A stretch of 64,000 nt of DNA from Myotis daubentonii (Eukaryota > Chordata > Mammalia > Chiroptera > Vespertilionidae). Location of the stretch: contig NC_081840.1 of assembly GCF_963259705.1 (NCBI RefSeq), forward strand, positions 100,670,626 to 100,734,625, written 5' to 3'. The notes under the pieces were generated by a model that was not told the origin of the DNA, ran no database searches, and saw nothing but the letters and a program-made list of their open reading frames with translations. A program made the translations under genes and the position numbers. Shown one piece after another: positions 45,217 to 57,220 of the stretch. Each line of letters opens with the position of its first letter. The stretch's first letter is position 1.

Positions 45217-45440
45217 TGCCCTAGCCGGTTTGGTTCAGTGGATAGAGCATTGGCCTGTGGACTGAAGGGTCCTGGGTTCAATTCAGGTCAAGGGCACATG
45301 CCCAGGTTGTGGGCTCAAACCCCAGTAGGGGGCATGCAGGAGGCAGCCGATCAATGATTCTCTCTCATCGATGATGTTTCTATCTCTCTCTCTCCCACTT
45401 TCTTCCTCTCTGAAATCAATAAACATATATTTAAAAAAAA
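45217..45440 (+). repeat. Ves SINE
   Basis: TGCCCTAGCCGGTTTGG start, B box GGTTCAATTCAGGTCAAGG. Duplication aaatccYcgtaagtg-type (one difference) at 45202-45216 and 45441-45455. Confidence 0.93.
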
Positions 45441-45534
45441 AAATCCCTGTAAGTGCATTAGCCAATTCCTATAATAAATGTTCTCTGACATTATCTCCTA
45501 TTGGTTCTGTTTCTCTGGAAAACCCTGACTAACA

Positions 45535-46744
45535 TATCTATACACAGAGCCTTCTTATTTTTAAACTCCTCCAAAAAAAACCTTACCGTTAGCTCTAAGG
45601 GTCATCATTAAAAATCATACTGATATTTTACATGTTTTCCACTTCCCAAATGGTATTTACATACATACTAAATACCATTAATCCAAAGGGGGATGGGGAA
45701 TCAACAGTTAAGTTTAAAAGCAATTTAATTTTGTTCCTCTCAACCACCTCATATATCCTAATTCCCAGGGAGAATAATATAAAGCATCTACTTATATTTC
45801 AAAGTGCAGAAAACAAAATCATTGAATAAATCATGCTCCAGTTCTATGAAGAGTTAATGCTAATCAAAACTGTAGTTTGTTTTCCAAGATCCTTAGTCTC
45901 CTAATAGGCCCTTCCAAATTCTCTTCCTCATTAAAACTAGCTCGGTTCAGAATTTTTAGGAAAGATTCTTAAATACAAAGATACATTTCCCATAAGTCAT
46001 AATAATTCTTGATCCTCTAAAGACTCAGAATTACTCTACCTTATTCAAAGCTCACTTGAGAAATGTCGGCTCCCTTTGGTTCCAAATTATATGTTTGTTC
46101 CTTTTCATCAGGTATCTAAACATTCACAGGAGTAATAAAAAGGTTTTCATTCAGGCTTTTTGAAGTCTCTACATATAAAACAAACAAATGAGAAAATCTG
46201 TGACAGAGATCTAAATTCAGTTAAGATTTACTAATTTCTTAACTAGTGTGTCCTTTTGGGATACTGGTGCTCTTCAGAATGAGACATACTGAAAGTGCCA
46301 TAAAGATGCCTGGTTCCTTTGAACAGAAGTGCCAGCTATAGGAAGAAACAACTCTGATTATCACAGTTTTCAGTCTCCATATTCTATTTTAGTGAATGCA
46401 CTAACAGGAAAACTATTAGGTATCAATAACAATACGTCAGAACAAGTAACTACTGTAAGAGTATCCATAGCATTTTTTTACATGCAAAAAACATTAATAT
46501 CTCAAGAAAACGATTTTAAATGTTACATGCAATAAGCACCAATTATTCAAGAAAAATGATCTTATATATTACAATAATCATTAATATTAATTATTAATTA
46601 TAAATAATCATTAATAATCATTAATATTTCAAGAATAAAAGGATTTTTAGTATAATAACATTACTAAAACTATACTAACGTAGTATGACACCACAAAAGA
46701 TGTAGGAAATACTAAAAATCTGCAAGTAACAGGATTACTTCTAT
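45535..46744. other. Unique AT-rich intronic stretch
   Basis: No exon, RNA gene or transposon end recognised. Confidence 0.5.
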
Positions 46745-48925
46745 TATATTCTAGAATATTTTCCCCTCTGGCTCTATTTTTGTTCATCAGTTTATGTTGT
46801 TCATTATGTTCCACAAATGAGTGAGATCAAACAATATTTCTCCGATTTGCTTATTTCACTTGGCATGGTGCATTTAAAGTCTATTTTGTCAGATATGAGT
46901 ATTGCTACTCCAGCTTTTTTATCTTTTCCATTTGTATGGAAAATTATTTTCCATCCCTTCACTTTCATCCTGTGTGTGTCTTTTGTTTTAAGGTGGGTCT
47001 CTTGTAGACAACATATAGTTGGGTCATGATTTTGTATCCATTCAGCTACCCTAAACCTTTTAATTGGAGCATTTAATCAATTTACACTTAGGGTTATTAT
47101 TAATAGGTACTTATTTATAGCCATTTTAATTCTGTATGGCTAAGTTTCTTTCTGTTCTTCTTCTCAGCAATCCCTTACAGCAATCCGTTTAGTATTTATT
47201 GTAATGCTGGCTTGGTGGTGATGAACTCCTTTAGCCTTTTGTTTGGGAAGCTCTTTATCTGACTGTCTATTTTGAATGATAGCCTTGCTGAATATAGTAA
47301 TCTTGGTCTCAGATCCTTGTTTTCCATTACCTTGAGTACTTCATGCCATTCCCTTCTGGCTTGTAGAGTTTCTGATGAGAAATCAGATGTCAGCCTATGG
47401 GAACTCCTTTGTAGGTAACAGTTTTCTTTTCTCTTGCTGGCTTTAAGATTCTTTGTCTTTAATTTTTGGCATTTTAATTATGATGTGTCTGAGCGTGGGC
47501 CTGTTTGGGTTCTTCTTGTTTGGGGTTCTCTGTGCCTTATGTAACTTTCTCCTTTGCCAGGTTACGGAAGTTTTCTACCATTATTTCTTCAAACACCTTC
47601 TCTATTCCTTTCTCTCTTTCTGCCTCTTCTGGTATACCTACTATTCTAATATTGTTATGTTTCACATTGTCCCACTGCTCCTTTAAGCTGTCCTCCTGTT
47701 TTTTAATTTTTTTTTCTTTTTGGTTCTCTAAATGAGTGATATTTTCAACTCTGTCTTCTAATTCTCTGACTCAATCCTCAGTTTCCCCTAATCTGCTGTG
47801 TATTCCTTCCAATGTGTTCTTTATCTGTGTTGTCAATCTTTATCTCAGACTGTTCTTTTTTCATAGTTACTATATCTTTTTTCATACTGTTGAGCATTTT
47901 TACCGTTACTCTGAACTCTGTTCAGATAAATTTCTTATACCTGCTTCATTTATCTCTTCTTCTGGAGGATTCTCTAGTTCGTTCATTTGGGGGTTGTTTC
48001 TTTGTTTCCTCATTTTGGTTGTCTGGGTTTGTGACTATGTATTGGGTAGATAGATCCTCTATACCTCTCAATCTCTAGTGCAGGACAGTGTTAAAGGCTG
48101 TTTCTGACTAAGTGGATCAAGTAAAGTCTCAAAGCCTCCAGAGTCCGCCTCTGTCTACAGACTAATAGGATTCTGACTTGAATTGCCCCCAAGCAATCGT
48201 CCTCAGTGTGTGGCAAGAGTTTTTTTTCAACAGGGTGGGGCAGTTGCTTCTGCCTGGAGACTAATTGTTACTTTTAATCTCTTAAGTGGCCTCAGGCCAA
48301 GGTGTTTTCCAATAGGGTGTGTCCACTGTCTTCCCTCCAGGGAAGGCAGATGTCTATGTGGCAAAGATGTCCTCTACTATGTGAGGGAATGACTCAGCCC
48401 AGGAAACTTGAGGTGTCTGCCTTCTGAGCTCTATCCCCCGAGTCCCCAGTCCTGGGTTCTGCTCTCACAGCTCTAGTCTACTGCACCCTCCTTCTGCAGG
48501 AGCACAAGGTGGGTGGCTCCACAGGGAGGTTTTGTGCGTTGGCCCTGGCAGATAGAACCCCATTGCTTTTCACAGCTAGATGTTATGTGGGTACCCTCCT
48601 CAGTTTTGGTGCTCTCTGCTGGAGAGTCCAGCTTCGGGGTTAGATGCCAGAGATCTCAGTGGAACTCCCCACAGCTGAGATATCTCTCTGGGACTTCAGC
48701 TGCCATCTGTGGGTGCCCGGCCAGCCCTTTCGCACCTCTGCCCCTCCTACCAGTCTCTATGCAGTCTCCACCTTTAGTGCTTGGGTATCAGGGTTCTCTC
48801 CTGTGAGTTTTCCATTGATTATTCAGGAAGACTTTCCACATTTTAGTTGTAATTCCAGCTTGTTCCTGGGAGCATGTCTGTTCAGCATCCTCCTACTCTT
48901 TAGCCATCCTATTTTTCTAATTACA
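46745..48925 (-). mobile_element. Internally deleted L1: 5'UTR + ORF1 + start of ORF2 joined to the ORF2/3' end
   Basis: Minus strand: 5'UTR (about 48925-48014), ORF1 (47175-48013), a start of ORF2 endonuclease region (about 47040-46873), then at about 46870 a direct join to the last ORF2 codons (TGCCAAGTGAAATAAGC) and the start of the 3'UTR. RT and the rest of the endonuclease domain are missing. The 3' end is truncated. The design differs from the HAL1s, which keep no ORF2 endonuclease. Confidence 0.78.
47175..48013 (-). pseudogene. L1 ORF1 remnant of the internally deleted L1
   Basis: Minus-strand start MRKQRNNPQMNE, then coiled-coil-like coding and later KTFPNLAKEK-like sequence, ending near ITTKPALQ-stop-ILNGLL. 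Several stops and frame changes. Normal ORF1 length (about 280 codons). Confidence 0.8.
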
Positions 48926-49172
48926 TTTAGTTACTAGAGAAAATTAAGATTTATTAATTCCCATTTAAATCTTTAAATCTATAGCTAAAAAATTAAAAGA
49001 TAACATTCCTTCCCACTTGATAATGCCTAAAGAAAATCTGGCTATTAAGTTACTATAATTGATAAACAGATTTTTCCATAACTCATTTAAATTATATTAA
49101 ATAAACTGTCAATGAAAAAGTACTTTAATAAATATATGAAATATTTTGTTTTCTATAAAAACAAACAGTTCT
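48926..49172. other. Short unique intronic stretch
   Basis: Nothing recognised. Confidence 0.5.
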
Positions 49173-49372
49173 GACCTGCCGACATGGTTCAGTGGTTGAG
49201 CATTGACCATGGTTCAATTCCAGGTCAGGACACATACCCAGGTTGCAGGCTTGGTCCCCAGTGTGTGGAGTGCAGGAGGCAGCCGATAAATGATTCTCTC
49301 TCATCATTGATGTTTCTATTTCTCTCTCCCTCTCCTTACCTGTCTGAAATAAATAAAAATATAAAATAAAAT
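49173..49372 (+). repeat. Ves SINE
   Basis: GGTTCAGTGGTTGAGCATTG and GGTTCAATTCCAGGTCAGG. Duplication aaaacaaacagttct-type at 49157-49172 and 49373-49388. Confidence 0.9.
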
Positions 49373-49388
49373 AAAACAAAACAGTTCT

Positions 49389-50047
49389 AAGCTCTAGGTA
49401 TATATTAGCAATACCATCCAAATAACATGAGTGCTTAACAATGCTTTTTAATAATAAGCATGATCAATCAAGTAAGTACAGAAAAATCTGATATACCTAA
49501 GGGAGGTATTTAGCATATAATTAATAAAACTTTAAAACCACACTTTATTCACTAGAAAAGTGATGCATTAAGTTGCACAAAATGTTAGATTTAGTCCTCT
49601 TTAAAGTATGAAATACACATACCAAAGCAAGCAAAAGTCATCTGACTTTTTTAAAAAAAATTGGAAAACAAAAAATAGGATTAAAAAAAAAACCTCTAGA
49701 AATCTACTACTTAAGTATACACCCCTGTTGATATCTACAAGTTTTAATAATACAGCCTGAAATATTCTTTCCTTAGAATATTTAACACTTTCAAACATCT
49801 TGCACTTCCATTATTTCATAATGAAACTCCTGAGCTTCCTTTAATATAAAAATCTGAACTGTCTTATACCAGCTGATGACATTTTGAGCAAATAATGGCA
49901 ACAATTCTTTTTCCAAAGCCTCCAGTTTTATCTGTACAGCAATGCTTTTGGAATTTTGCATTTGAACATTTTATTATCAAAATGAGGCAAAAATGAAAAT
50001 TGGAAAAAAAAATAGTACAACACTTCCCTGTAATTCCTTATGGTAAT
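49389..50047. other. Unique AT-rich intronic stretch
   Basis: Nothing recognised. Confidence 0.5.
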
Positions 50048-50261
50048 AGGAATTCACAAACTCTGCTGCAAATCAAGCCTGTGGTCTGTTTTTGTAAATA
50101 AAGTTTTATTGAAACATAGCCATGTTCTTTTTTTTGCATATTGTCTATGACGGGTTCTAAGCTAAATGGCAGAGTTTACAACTTGTGACAGAGACCATAC
50201 AGCTCACAAAACCTAAAATAGTTACTATCTGGTTCTTTAAAGAAAAAGTTTCCAACTCCTG
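50048..50261. mobile_element. Ancient hAT-Charlie-type MITE
   Basis: GTCTGTTTTTGTAAATAAAG, TTTTATTGAAACATAGCC, ATTGTCTATGACGGG, GAGACCATACAGCTC and AAGTTTCCAACTCCTG follow the order of a common mammalian hAT MITE. Exact family not assigned. Confidence 0.65.
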
Positions 50262-50791
50262 TGAAAATAAATAAACTAGATTTTATTAAAATTAAGATTT
50301 TAAACTAGATTTTATTAAAACTAAGTACACATGAATTAGATAAATACATATTATACTGCATTCTTCCAAAGTAGTTAAATAGTTATAAAATTTAGATCCC
50401 TTCAACACTGGCATTGTCCTTCTATAAACCTCAGAAAAGATGAACAGAAAATGCAATCTTCAGCTATGTAAAAATGTCACATTCATGTTAACAGAATTTC
50501 AACTGATTTTCTTAACTGATCCATAAATTTTAATACCTATTTAAAAGACAAAAGCATTTCTGTTGCTTAACTACAGAAATAGCTATCAGAGAACTTCAGT
50601 GGTTTCCTTTAAGGAAAATTTTATTTTAAAAATATAATTGTATTAGTACCTAGTCCAAATAAAATACACAAAAATTACATGTAGAATCTCAAACTCTAAT
50701 AATTTTTTAACTTATCTAACTTATTCTTTCCAACATATTTTTCCTCTAACCTTATATTTTGTATTACCCATTCACTTCTTTATCATACTAA
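50262..50791. other. Unique AT-rich intronic stretch
   Basis: Nothing recognised. Confidence 0.5.
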
Positions 50792-51177
50792 CTAGAGGCC
50801 CAGTGCACGACATTCGTGCACTCAGGGCGGGGGCGGGGGGGGGGCCCTTGGCCTGACCTGAGCCCTCTTGCATTCCAGGAGCCCTTGGGGGATGTCCAAC
50901 TGATGGCTTAGACCCGCTCCCTGCCAGGAGCAGGCCTATGCTAGGAGTCAGACATCCTTAGCGCTGCCACAGAGGCGGGGGAAACTCCTGCCACGCTGCT
51001 GCACTAGCCAGCCGTGAGCCCGGCTTCTGGGTGAGCAGCGCTCCCTCTGTGAGAGTGCACTAACCACCAGGGGGCAGCTCCTGCATTGAGTGTCTGCCCC
51101 TTGGTGGTCAGTCACATCATAGCAACCGGTGGTTCTACTATTCGGTCGATTTGATATTAGCCTTTTATTATATAGGA
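50792..51177 (-). mobile_element. HeliBat-type Helitron (minus), 386 bp, canonical ends
   Basis: Minus strand begins TCCTATATAATAAAAGGC and ends with the GTGCACGAATGTCGTGCAC palindrome and CCTCTAG. A|T insertion. The core holds the paired CCACCAGGGGGCAGCTCC and CCCCTTGGTGGTCAG arms. Confidence 0.95.
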
Positions 51178-51214
51178 TTACCTGCATTCCAAGAAAACAC
51201 CTTAAAATGTTACA

Positions 51215-51420
51215 CTTGCCCAGCTGGTGTGGCTTAAGGGTTGCATGTCCATCTATGAACCAAGAGGTCACACAGTTCCATTCCCAGTCAGGGGACATGT
51301 CCGGGTTGTGGGCTCAATTCCCAGTGGGGGGTGTGCAGGAGGCAGCCTATCAATGATTCTCTCTCATCATCCATGTTTCTATCTCTCCCTCTCCTTTTCT
51401 CTCTGAAATCAATAAATATA
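51215..51420 (+). repeat. Ves SINE whose A-rich tail was hit by a Tc1-like element
   Basis: CCCAGCTGGTGTGGC, GGGCTCAATTCCCAGTGG, tail AAATCAATAAATA followed by the TA target at 51421-51422. The tail resumes as TTTTTTTAAG after the transposon. Confidence 0.87.
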
Positions 51421-51422
51421 TA

Positions 51423-51956
51423 CACTGAGTGGCCAATTATGACCACCTGACGTTTGTAGGCAAATTAGCTATAATTTCGCGCTGAAGTTGCTAGAGGGCC
51501 AGATCATTATAAACGTCTGAATAGCACAACATACCTAAGTATCGTTGCTGATCAAGTTCATCCTATCATGTTGATGGCGTATCCCAATGGAGATGGCTTC
51601 TTCCAACAAGACAATGAGCCATGCCATGGTGCTCGTATTATGCAGGAGTGGTTTCAAGAACATGAGGGAGACTTTACCTTGCATAGGTGGCCCCCACAAT
51701 CACCAGATCTCAATCCGATTGAGCATTTGTGGGACGAAGTTAAAAGAGCCATCAGGCAGCTGGTTCCACAAGCATCAAATCTCACAGAACTGGACAGTGC
51801 TATTCATCAGGCATGGTGTCAGATTCCTCGCAACATCTTTCAACATCTCGTAGAGTCAATGTCAAGAAGAATCACCACACTATTAAAGGCAAAAGGTAGC
51901 CCAACGAAGTACTGATGGGGTGGTCATAATAATCTGCCGGTCATAATAATCTGGCC

Positions 51957-51998
<42 letters not shown>
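51423..51998 (+). mobile_element. Tc1-like transposon, internally deleted
   Basis: Inverted termini CACTGAGTGGCCAATTATGA and (reverse of the right end) CAGTGGCCAGATTATTATGA. Flanked by TA. It keeps only the C-terminal part of the transposase, so the first catalytic Asp and DNA-binding part are missing. The right terminus merges with a TG microsatellite. Confidence 0.88.
51568..51915 (+). pseudogene. Tc1-like transposase C-terminal fragment (DD34E part)
   Basis: 115 open codons, preceded in frame by LSIVADQVHPI. Shows the second Asp in FQQDNEPCHGA and the last Glu in SPDLNPIEHLWDEV, the D34E spacing of Tc1-family transposases, ending KAKGSPTKY. Only about the last third of the usual ~340-residue protein. 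The open frame suggests a young element, though it lacks a full active site. Confidence 0.9.

Positions 51999-52000
<2 letters not shown>
51959..52000. repeat. (TG)n microsatellite at the Tc1-like right end
   Basis: About 20 TG units start inside the terminal ...CCACTGTG of the element. Confidence 0.93.
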
Positions 52001-52001
<1 letters not shown>

Positions 52002-52998
52002 TTTTTTAAGTTCACACTTGTCTTTAGTTAAAAAATATATCTAGATTAACAGACTGACACTAGGCTGGCAGTTGTTTCTTTAATCAAATAAATCCCACAA
52101 CTGAAAGTATCACCACCTACATTCCCAAAATCATATTAGAAAATCCTATATAGTTCCTTGGCAGTTACAATAATGTTCCTCCACGCTTCTACAAGATTTC
52201 TAGCCATTTTCTGCAGGTACTTTTAGCAACCCCCATAGGTAAAAGACTGTCCAGTTAAATTTTTTGTTGTGGGACGTAACAGAGCAATAGAAACAATCCA
52301 CTATTCTACATAGGTATCTAGTATTCATTCATAAAGCATGGTTCCATTAAACGATTTGCTCTTTGCTCACCATCATATCCCCAGAACCCTGAACAATACA
52401 AGATATAGAGCTAGTGCTCAATAAATACTAAATTAATGAATGCATGAATGAATCATTCTAGTAAATCTAAAGTCATAATTTTTGCTTTTATTCTTCTCAT
52501 GGTGTTTTCCTGTCCAACTGAAAATGATTAGAATGCTTAACAAATATGTATGAATAATATAACAGTGCTTTTAAAATGCCTAGTTCACAATGGATATATT
52601 AAAACTATTGTTCACTTTGATGGTTCAAGCTTTTCTGAAATACAGGAAGACCCTGCAGATTCTATTTTCAAATATCTGTCTTGGTAGGTTCTCAGAAAAA
52701 TGCTTATGTAGAAAATATAGCTTCACATCGCTTCATTTAAGCATCTATATCAAATTTCTCCAGTAACTAAGTTCCATCTTTAATATTTTAATCAGATAGG
52801 TCATTGTATGTCTATGACTTTTATAAGTCATGTAATCACTAAGTAAATTTTATTTCTTATGTAAATATTAAAATAATCTAAAGCTGTTTTCCTTTCTTTT
52901 TTCAATTAAAATGTCAAAAATATATAGTGCTATCTGCATGTCTGAGATCAAAGTAGCAAGAGTAATCTATACATAAGAGAAATCATTTATATAGTATA
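52001..52998. other. Unique intron with a short L2/MIR-like 3' end
   Basis: Around 52380-52455 the words AGTGCTCAATAAATACT and GAATGCATGAATGAATC resemble an L2/MIR end. The rest is unassigned. Confidence 0.45.
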
Positions 52999-53580
52999 CT
53001 AGAGATCCGGTGCACAAAAATTCGTGCACTGGGGGGGGGAGGGGACCCCTCAGCCCAGCATGTGCCCTCTTGCAGTCCAGGACCCCACAGGTGATGTCCA
53101 CCTGCTGGCTTAGGCCCGCTCCCCAGGGGACTTGGCCTAAGCTGGCAGTCGGACATCCCTCTGGCAGCCCAGGAGCCCTCAGGGGATGTCCACCTGCCGG
53201 CTTAGGCCTGTTCACCGGGGTGGGGGGGGGGGTGGGGGGGGGGACTGAACCTAAGCTGGCAGTCGGACATTCCTCTGGCAGCCCAAGAGCCCTCTGGGGA
53301 TGTCCACCTGCCAGCTTAGGCCTGCTCCCTAAGCAACAGTGGGACATCCTTAGCACTGTTGAGGAGGTGGAAGAGGCTCTGACCACCACCGCTGTGCTCA
53401 AAGCCGTCAGCCCAGCTTGTGGCTGAGCAGAGCTCCCCGTGGGAGCGCACTGACCACCAGGAGGCAGCTCCTGCGTTGAGCTTCTGCTCCCTGGTGGTCA
53501 GTACACATCATATCGACTGGTTGTTCCTGGTCGTTCTGCTGTTAGGGTCAATTTGCATATTATCCTTTTATTATATAGGA
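52999..53580 (-). mobile_element. HeliBat-type Helitron (minus) with internal duplication
   Basis: Minus strand begins TCCTATATAATAAAAGGA and ends with the GTGCACGAATTTTTGTGCAC palindrome and TCTAG. The GATGTCCACCTGCYGGCTTA block appears three times (about 53093, 53177, 53298) as a tandem repeat of about 100 bp. Confidence 0.92.
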
Positions 53581-53589
53581 TTTTTTGAA

Positions 53590-53840
53590 CAAGGCATTAT
53601 TCTAAGTACTTATACTAATTCAGTTAATATTCATAAAAATTCTATGACATAAATTTTACTATCATTCCCATTTTACAGATGGAGAAATAGTTCAAGAAAA
53701 ATTCAAGTACCTGTCCAAGGTTAAACAAGTAAAAAGTGACCAATCTGCACTTTGAATCCAGGCAACCTGGCTCCACAATCTGTGTTTGTGTTCTTTGCCT
53801 CTTTTATACTATGCTACCTTTACACTTTATTTATGGGTAA
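53590..53840 (+). repeat. MIR SINE
   Basis: CATTTTACAGATGGAGAAAT, AAGTACCTGTCCAAGGTTA, GAATCCAGGCAACCTGGCTC, ACTATGCTACCT: MIR core and 3' part in order. Confidence 0.82.
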
Positions 53841-54316
53841 AAAATTTATTGAAGTTATAATTGTAACATATTTAAGTAAACCATCCCAAAATTCAAGCCC
53901 TCTTTTGATATATATTACAAAATTAGACAAACAAGAAAAGTACTTGTACTAGTAAAAAATATATATATTTCTTTGACAATGTATACTATATTAATTATAA
54001 AATAAAAGTGAAAAGTCATATATACCCTTTAATGTTCAGGTCTTTTGATTTCACTAGTAGCTTTAATGCTCTCTTTCATTCATTTTCACATTCAAGAACC
54101 ATGCAATACATCCCGGATAGAAGGATACAAAACAGTAATAGACAAATCCTTGTCCTTGAGAAGCAAGAATCAAAACAGTAAAGTGTACTTTCCAAACGTT
54201 ACATCATAAGTTTCCCCAAAACTTATCATACCAGTTTCCCATAAGAATATTTAAAATGACAAAGGATTACAAAACATAATATAAATGTACTGAGCAATGT
54301 TATGTTAAAATTTTTA
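53841..54316. other. Unique intronic stretch
   Basis: Nothing recognised. Confidence 0.5.
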
Positions 54317-54535
54317 GCCCTGGCTGTCATGGCTAAGTGGTTAGACCAGGGCACTAAGGGGTCTCGGGTTCAATTCCCAGTCAAGGGCATGCATCTGGGT
54401 TGCAGGTTCGACCCTGTGTGTGGGAGGCAACCAATCGATGTGTCTCTCACATCAATGTTTCTGTCTTTCTCTTTCATTCTCTCCCTCCTCCCCTCTGTTC
54501 TACTACCCTCCAAAAATCAATGGAAAAAAATATCC
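54317..54535 (+). repeat. Ves SINE (older)
   Basis: GCCCTGGCTGTCATGGC, GGGTTCAATTCCCAGTCAAG, TCTCTCACATCAATGTTTCT. No clean duplication seen. Confidence 0.85.
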
Positions 54536-54584
54536 TTGGTTAAGGATTAACAAAAAAAATATATTTTTTAACTTGCTTAAACTA

Positions 54585-55258
54585 TTATAAATAAGATAAG
54601 AAATAGCAAGTGTTAAAGAGGATGTGGAGAAAAGTGAACCCTCAGATACTGCTGGTAGGGATGAAACTGGTGCAGCCACTATAGAAAACATTATAGGGGT
54701 TCCTGGAAAAATTAAAACTAGAGTTACCACATGACCCAACACCCCTCTTCTGCATATCTACCCCAAAATGTTGAAAACACTTATTCATAAAGATATATGT
54801 ACCACTATGTTCACTGCAGCATTATTCACAATAGCCAAGACATGGAAACAATCTAAGTGTCCTTTGACCAATGATTGGATAAAGATGTGGTACAATTATA
54901 CAATGGAGCACTATTCTGTCATAAAAAAGATAAAATACTGCCATTTGTAACAACATGGATGGATCTTAAGAGTATCATGCTAAGTCTCACAAAAAAGTAG
55001 AAGAACCATATGATTTCACTCACATGTGGGATAAAAAAGAAATTTACAGACAACAGTATAGTGGTTATCAAAAGGGTAGAGGAGCGCGAGAAGGACAAAG
55101 AGGGTAAAGGGGGTAAATTATATGGTGACGAAAGTAGACTAGACTTTGAGTGGTGAGCATAAAATGAAGTATACAGATGCTGTATTATAAACTTGTACAC
55201 CTAAAACAGAGAATGTTATTAAACCAATGTTACTTCCAATAAATTTATTTTTTAAAAA
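54585..55258 (+). repeat. L1MA-type 3' end
   Basis: GTGTTAAAGAGGATGTGGAG, CACAATAGCCAAGACATGG, ATTTCACTCACATGTGGG, AAACTTGTACACCTAAAAC, ending CAATAAATTTATTTTTT. Frame decayed; only about 60 open codons at 54768-54950. Confidence 0.85.
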
Positions 55259-57220
55259 AAGCTTGCCTAATGCAGTAACACTATCCTTTCAGGCTAAAAA
55301 ACAAAAATGTCCTGGGCCCTCAAATGTATTTCAAGAGGCATGATACAGTACACAAAGTACATAAAGCACACATCCAAACAAATCTATTCTAAACCAATAT
55401 GCTAACTGTATATTTAAAAATTCTGCTTGCCTCCTTAAGAGGTTAGAAAAGTTCTTTTGAGAGTTTAAAATAGAAACTCATAAAGTTTCAAACTGTCTTT
55501 TTCCAATAAAAATTTCCTTTGGCAATAATAAAAATACATAGCAATTAATATTTATTAAGCATATATTCTGAGACTCCTGACTTACTCATCTCATCGTCTC
55601 AACACCCAAGAGTTAATTATTCCTCCTCATAAGGAAGTTGCTGAACCAAGAGTCACAACTACGTCTATTTGATTTCAAAGTTCAGGCTATTACTCACTAC
55701 CTATGTTGTCCCTACCAAGTAGAAGTAATAGCAATCATTTCTTAAAACTATGTTTAATATATTTGTTGCCACAGTGTAAAATATTTTCAAATTTAAGAGC
55801 CTGCACATTCTTTCTCCCTAAAGCTAACAACAGAAAAACACTAATAAGAAATATTAAGTGTTATCAACTTTAATTTCAGTTTGCCTATCTTTTGGTAAAA
55901 GATTTTAAAATAATGTTCTGCTTCCTAAAACATGCCTGGCACAGTATAAGCAATCAATACATATTTTAAATAATTAAATAATGCAATCCTCTCTACGAAA
56001 ATGGCAACTATCCAACTCACTTCAGATTTCAAAGTTTCCAGAATACATTCTCACTTCTCACACTCATCAGAACAAATGTTCTGAAATTTGGTTCATAAAT
56101 TAGTTACTACATTTATGACACTACCCAAAATTCAAGCTCAAAACTAGAAAATATACTACTATAAAGACAACTAATAGTATTAATGATAAATACAAAAGTT
56201 TCTTTTTAAAAAGGTTCAATAATTTTTCATGTTACTTCTGATAATCCTAGAGAGTGGACTAAAATACACTAACTACAAGCTCTTTAAAGGCAAAAACTAA
56301 ATAAGTCTTAGCATTTTAGCTAGCACAGAGAAAGCCTTTAATAAGTGATGAATGAAAAATAGATATTGGATATTCCTGTCTTACTAAGGGGATTTCAATT
56401 GGGCAAAAATTTCTGTCCCCCAGGGAAAATGATTGAGGTTTCACTACAGTAAAAAATATTTCATAAGCTTTAACATTAATTATCCTCTTACCAAAATTTG
56501 CTTCATATTTTAGTTCAACAAGCTAAACAGATGAAAGGAGAGAAATTGTGTTAGTTCATCTTATATCAAATTATTGAAAAATAGTTCAAACAAACACTAA
56601 TAAAGCTATCTCTCACACTGGATATTATGCTTAAAGAAAAATCAATATAGTAGCCAGCCTTTCTTTTGCTTGGTAAGCTTTCCATTTTGTAATTTCAGCA
56701 CAAAAATATTTAAGACTGACAAGAAATCTTTCCTTCCTCTTTTCCAACCTTACTACAGGCATAGTCTTTCACTTCTTGTCATTTCTAATTTGCAAAGTCA
56801 AGGTTTTCAGATTTTGAAACTGAGCATTTTCACACTGTGACTTCCTTGTGGGAATGTGGCTTTATGTATAAGTTTTGATATAAGCATTAACTCTAAGGCA
56901 AGAGGTTTCCAACACTTTAATTTTACCATAGTTCATATATGCTTACAAGAAAAAAAATTAAATTTAACTCTATGTATTTGTTAAAAGACCACTATGTTTT
57001 CCAAATTAACTGATACAGATTTTAATAAAGAACTCATCTATCAGTTGCCTCTTTTCAAAGAGTTTAGCCAAAAAATTTTAGCCAAATTTTAAAACATTTT
57101 TATCAAAAATTTTTATTATCATCAACCAATAACATATATGCCCTGTATGAACATAAAGTGATTTGACTGTAAGAAAAAGAATCTTGCAAGGCCTCGATTA
57201 AATGCCACTTTCACTTAAAC
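55259..57220. other. Long unique AT-rich intronic stretch
   Basis: 55545-55715 is a weak MIR-like remnant (TTATTAAGCATATATTCTGAG). Otherwise no transposon, ORF, RNA gene or splice-flanked segment is recognised. Confidence 0.5.

Larger units (their letters stand above)
44578..45534 (+). mobile_element. ERVL-like solo LTR, split by SPIN and Ves
   Basis: Starts TGTGATGATTAATTCTGTG and ends CCCTGACTAACA. It contains GATGCCCAGATAAGC, GGCCTGAATAGAACAAAC and ATTGGTTCTGTTTCTCTGG. This pattern is that of an ERVL/MLT2-like LTR. No internal viral coding sequence. Family name tentative. Confidence 0.65.

Noticed and set aside
55259..57220. Search for further ARHGAP12 exons
   Set aside because: No minus-strand open segment with AG/GT boundaries and recognisable protein sequence was found here or in the other unique stretches.
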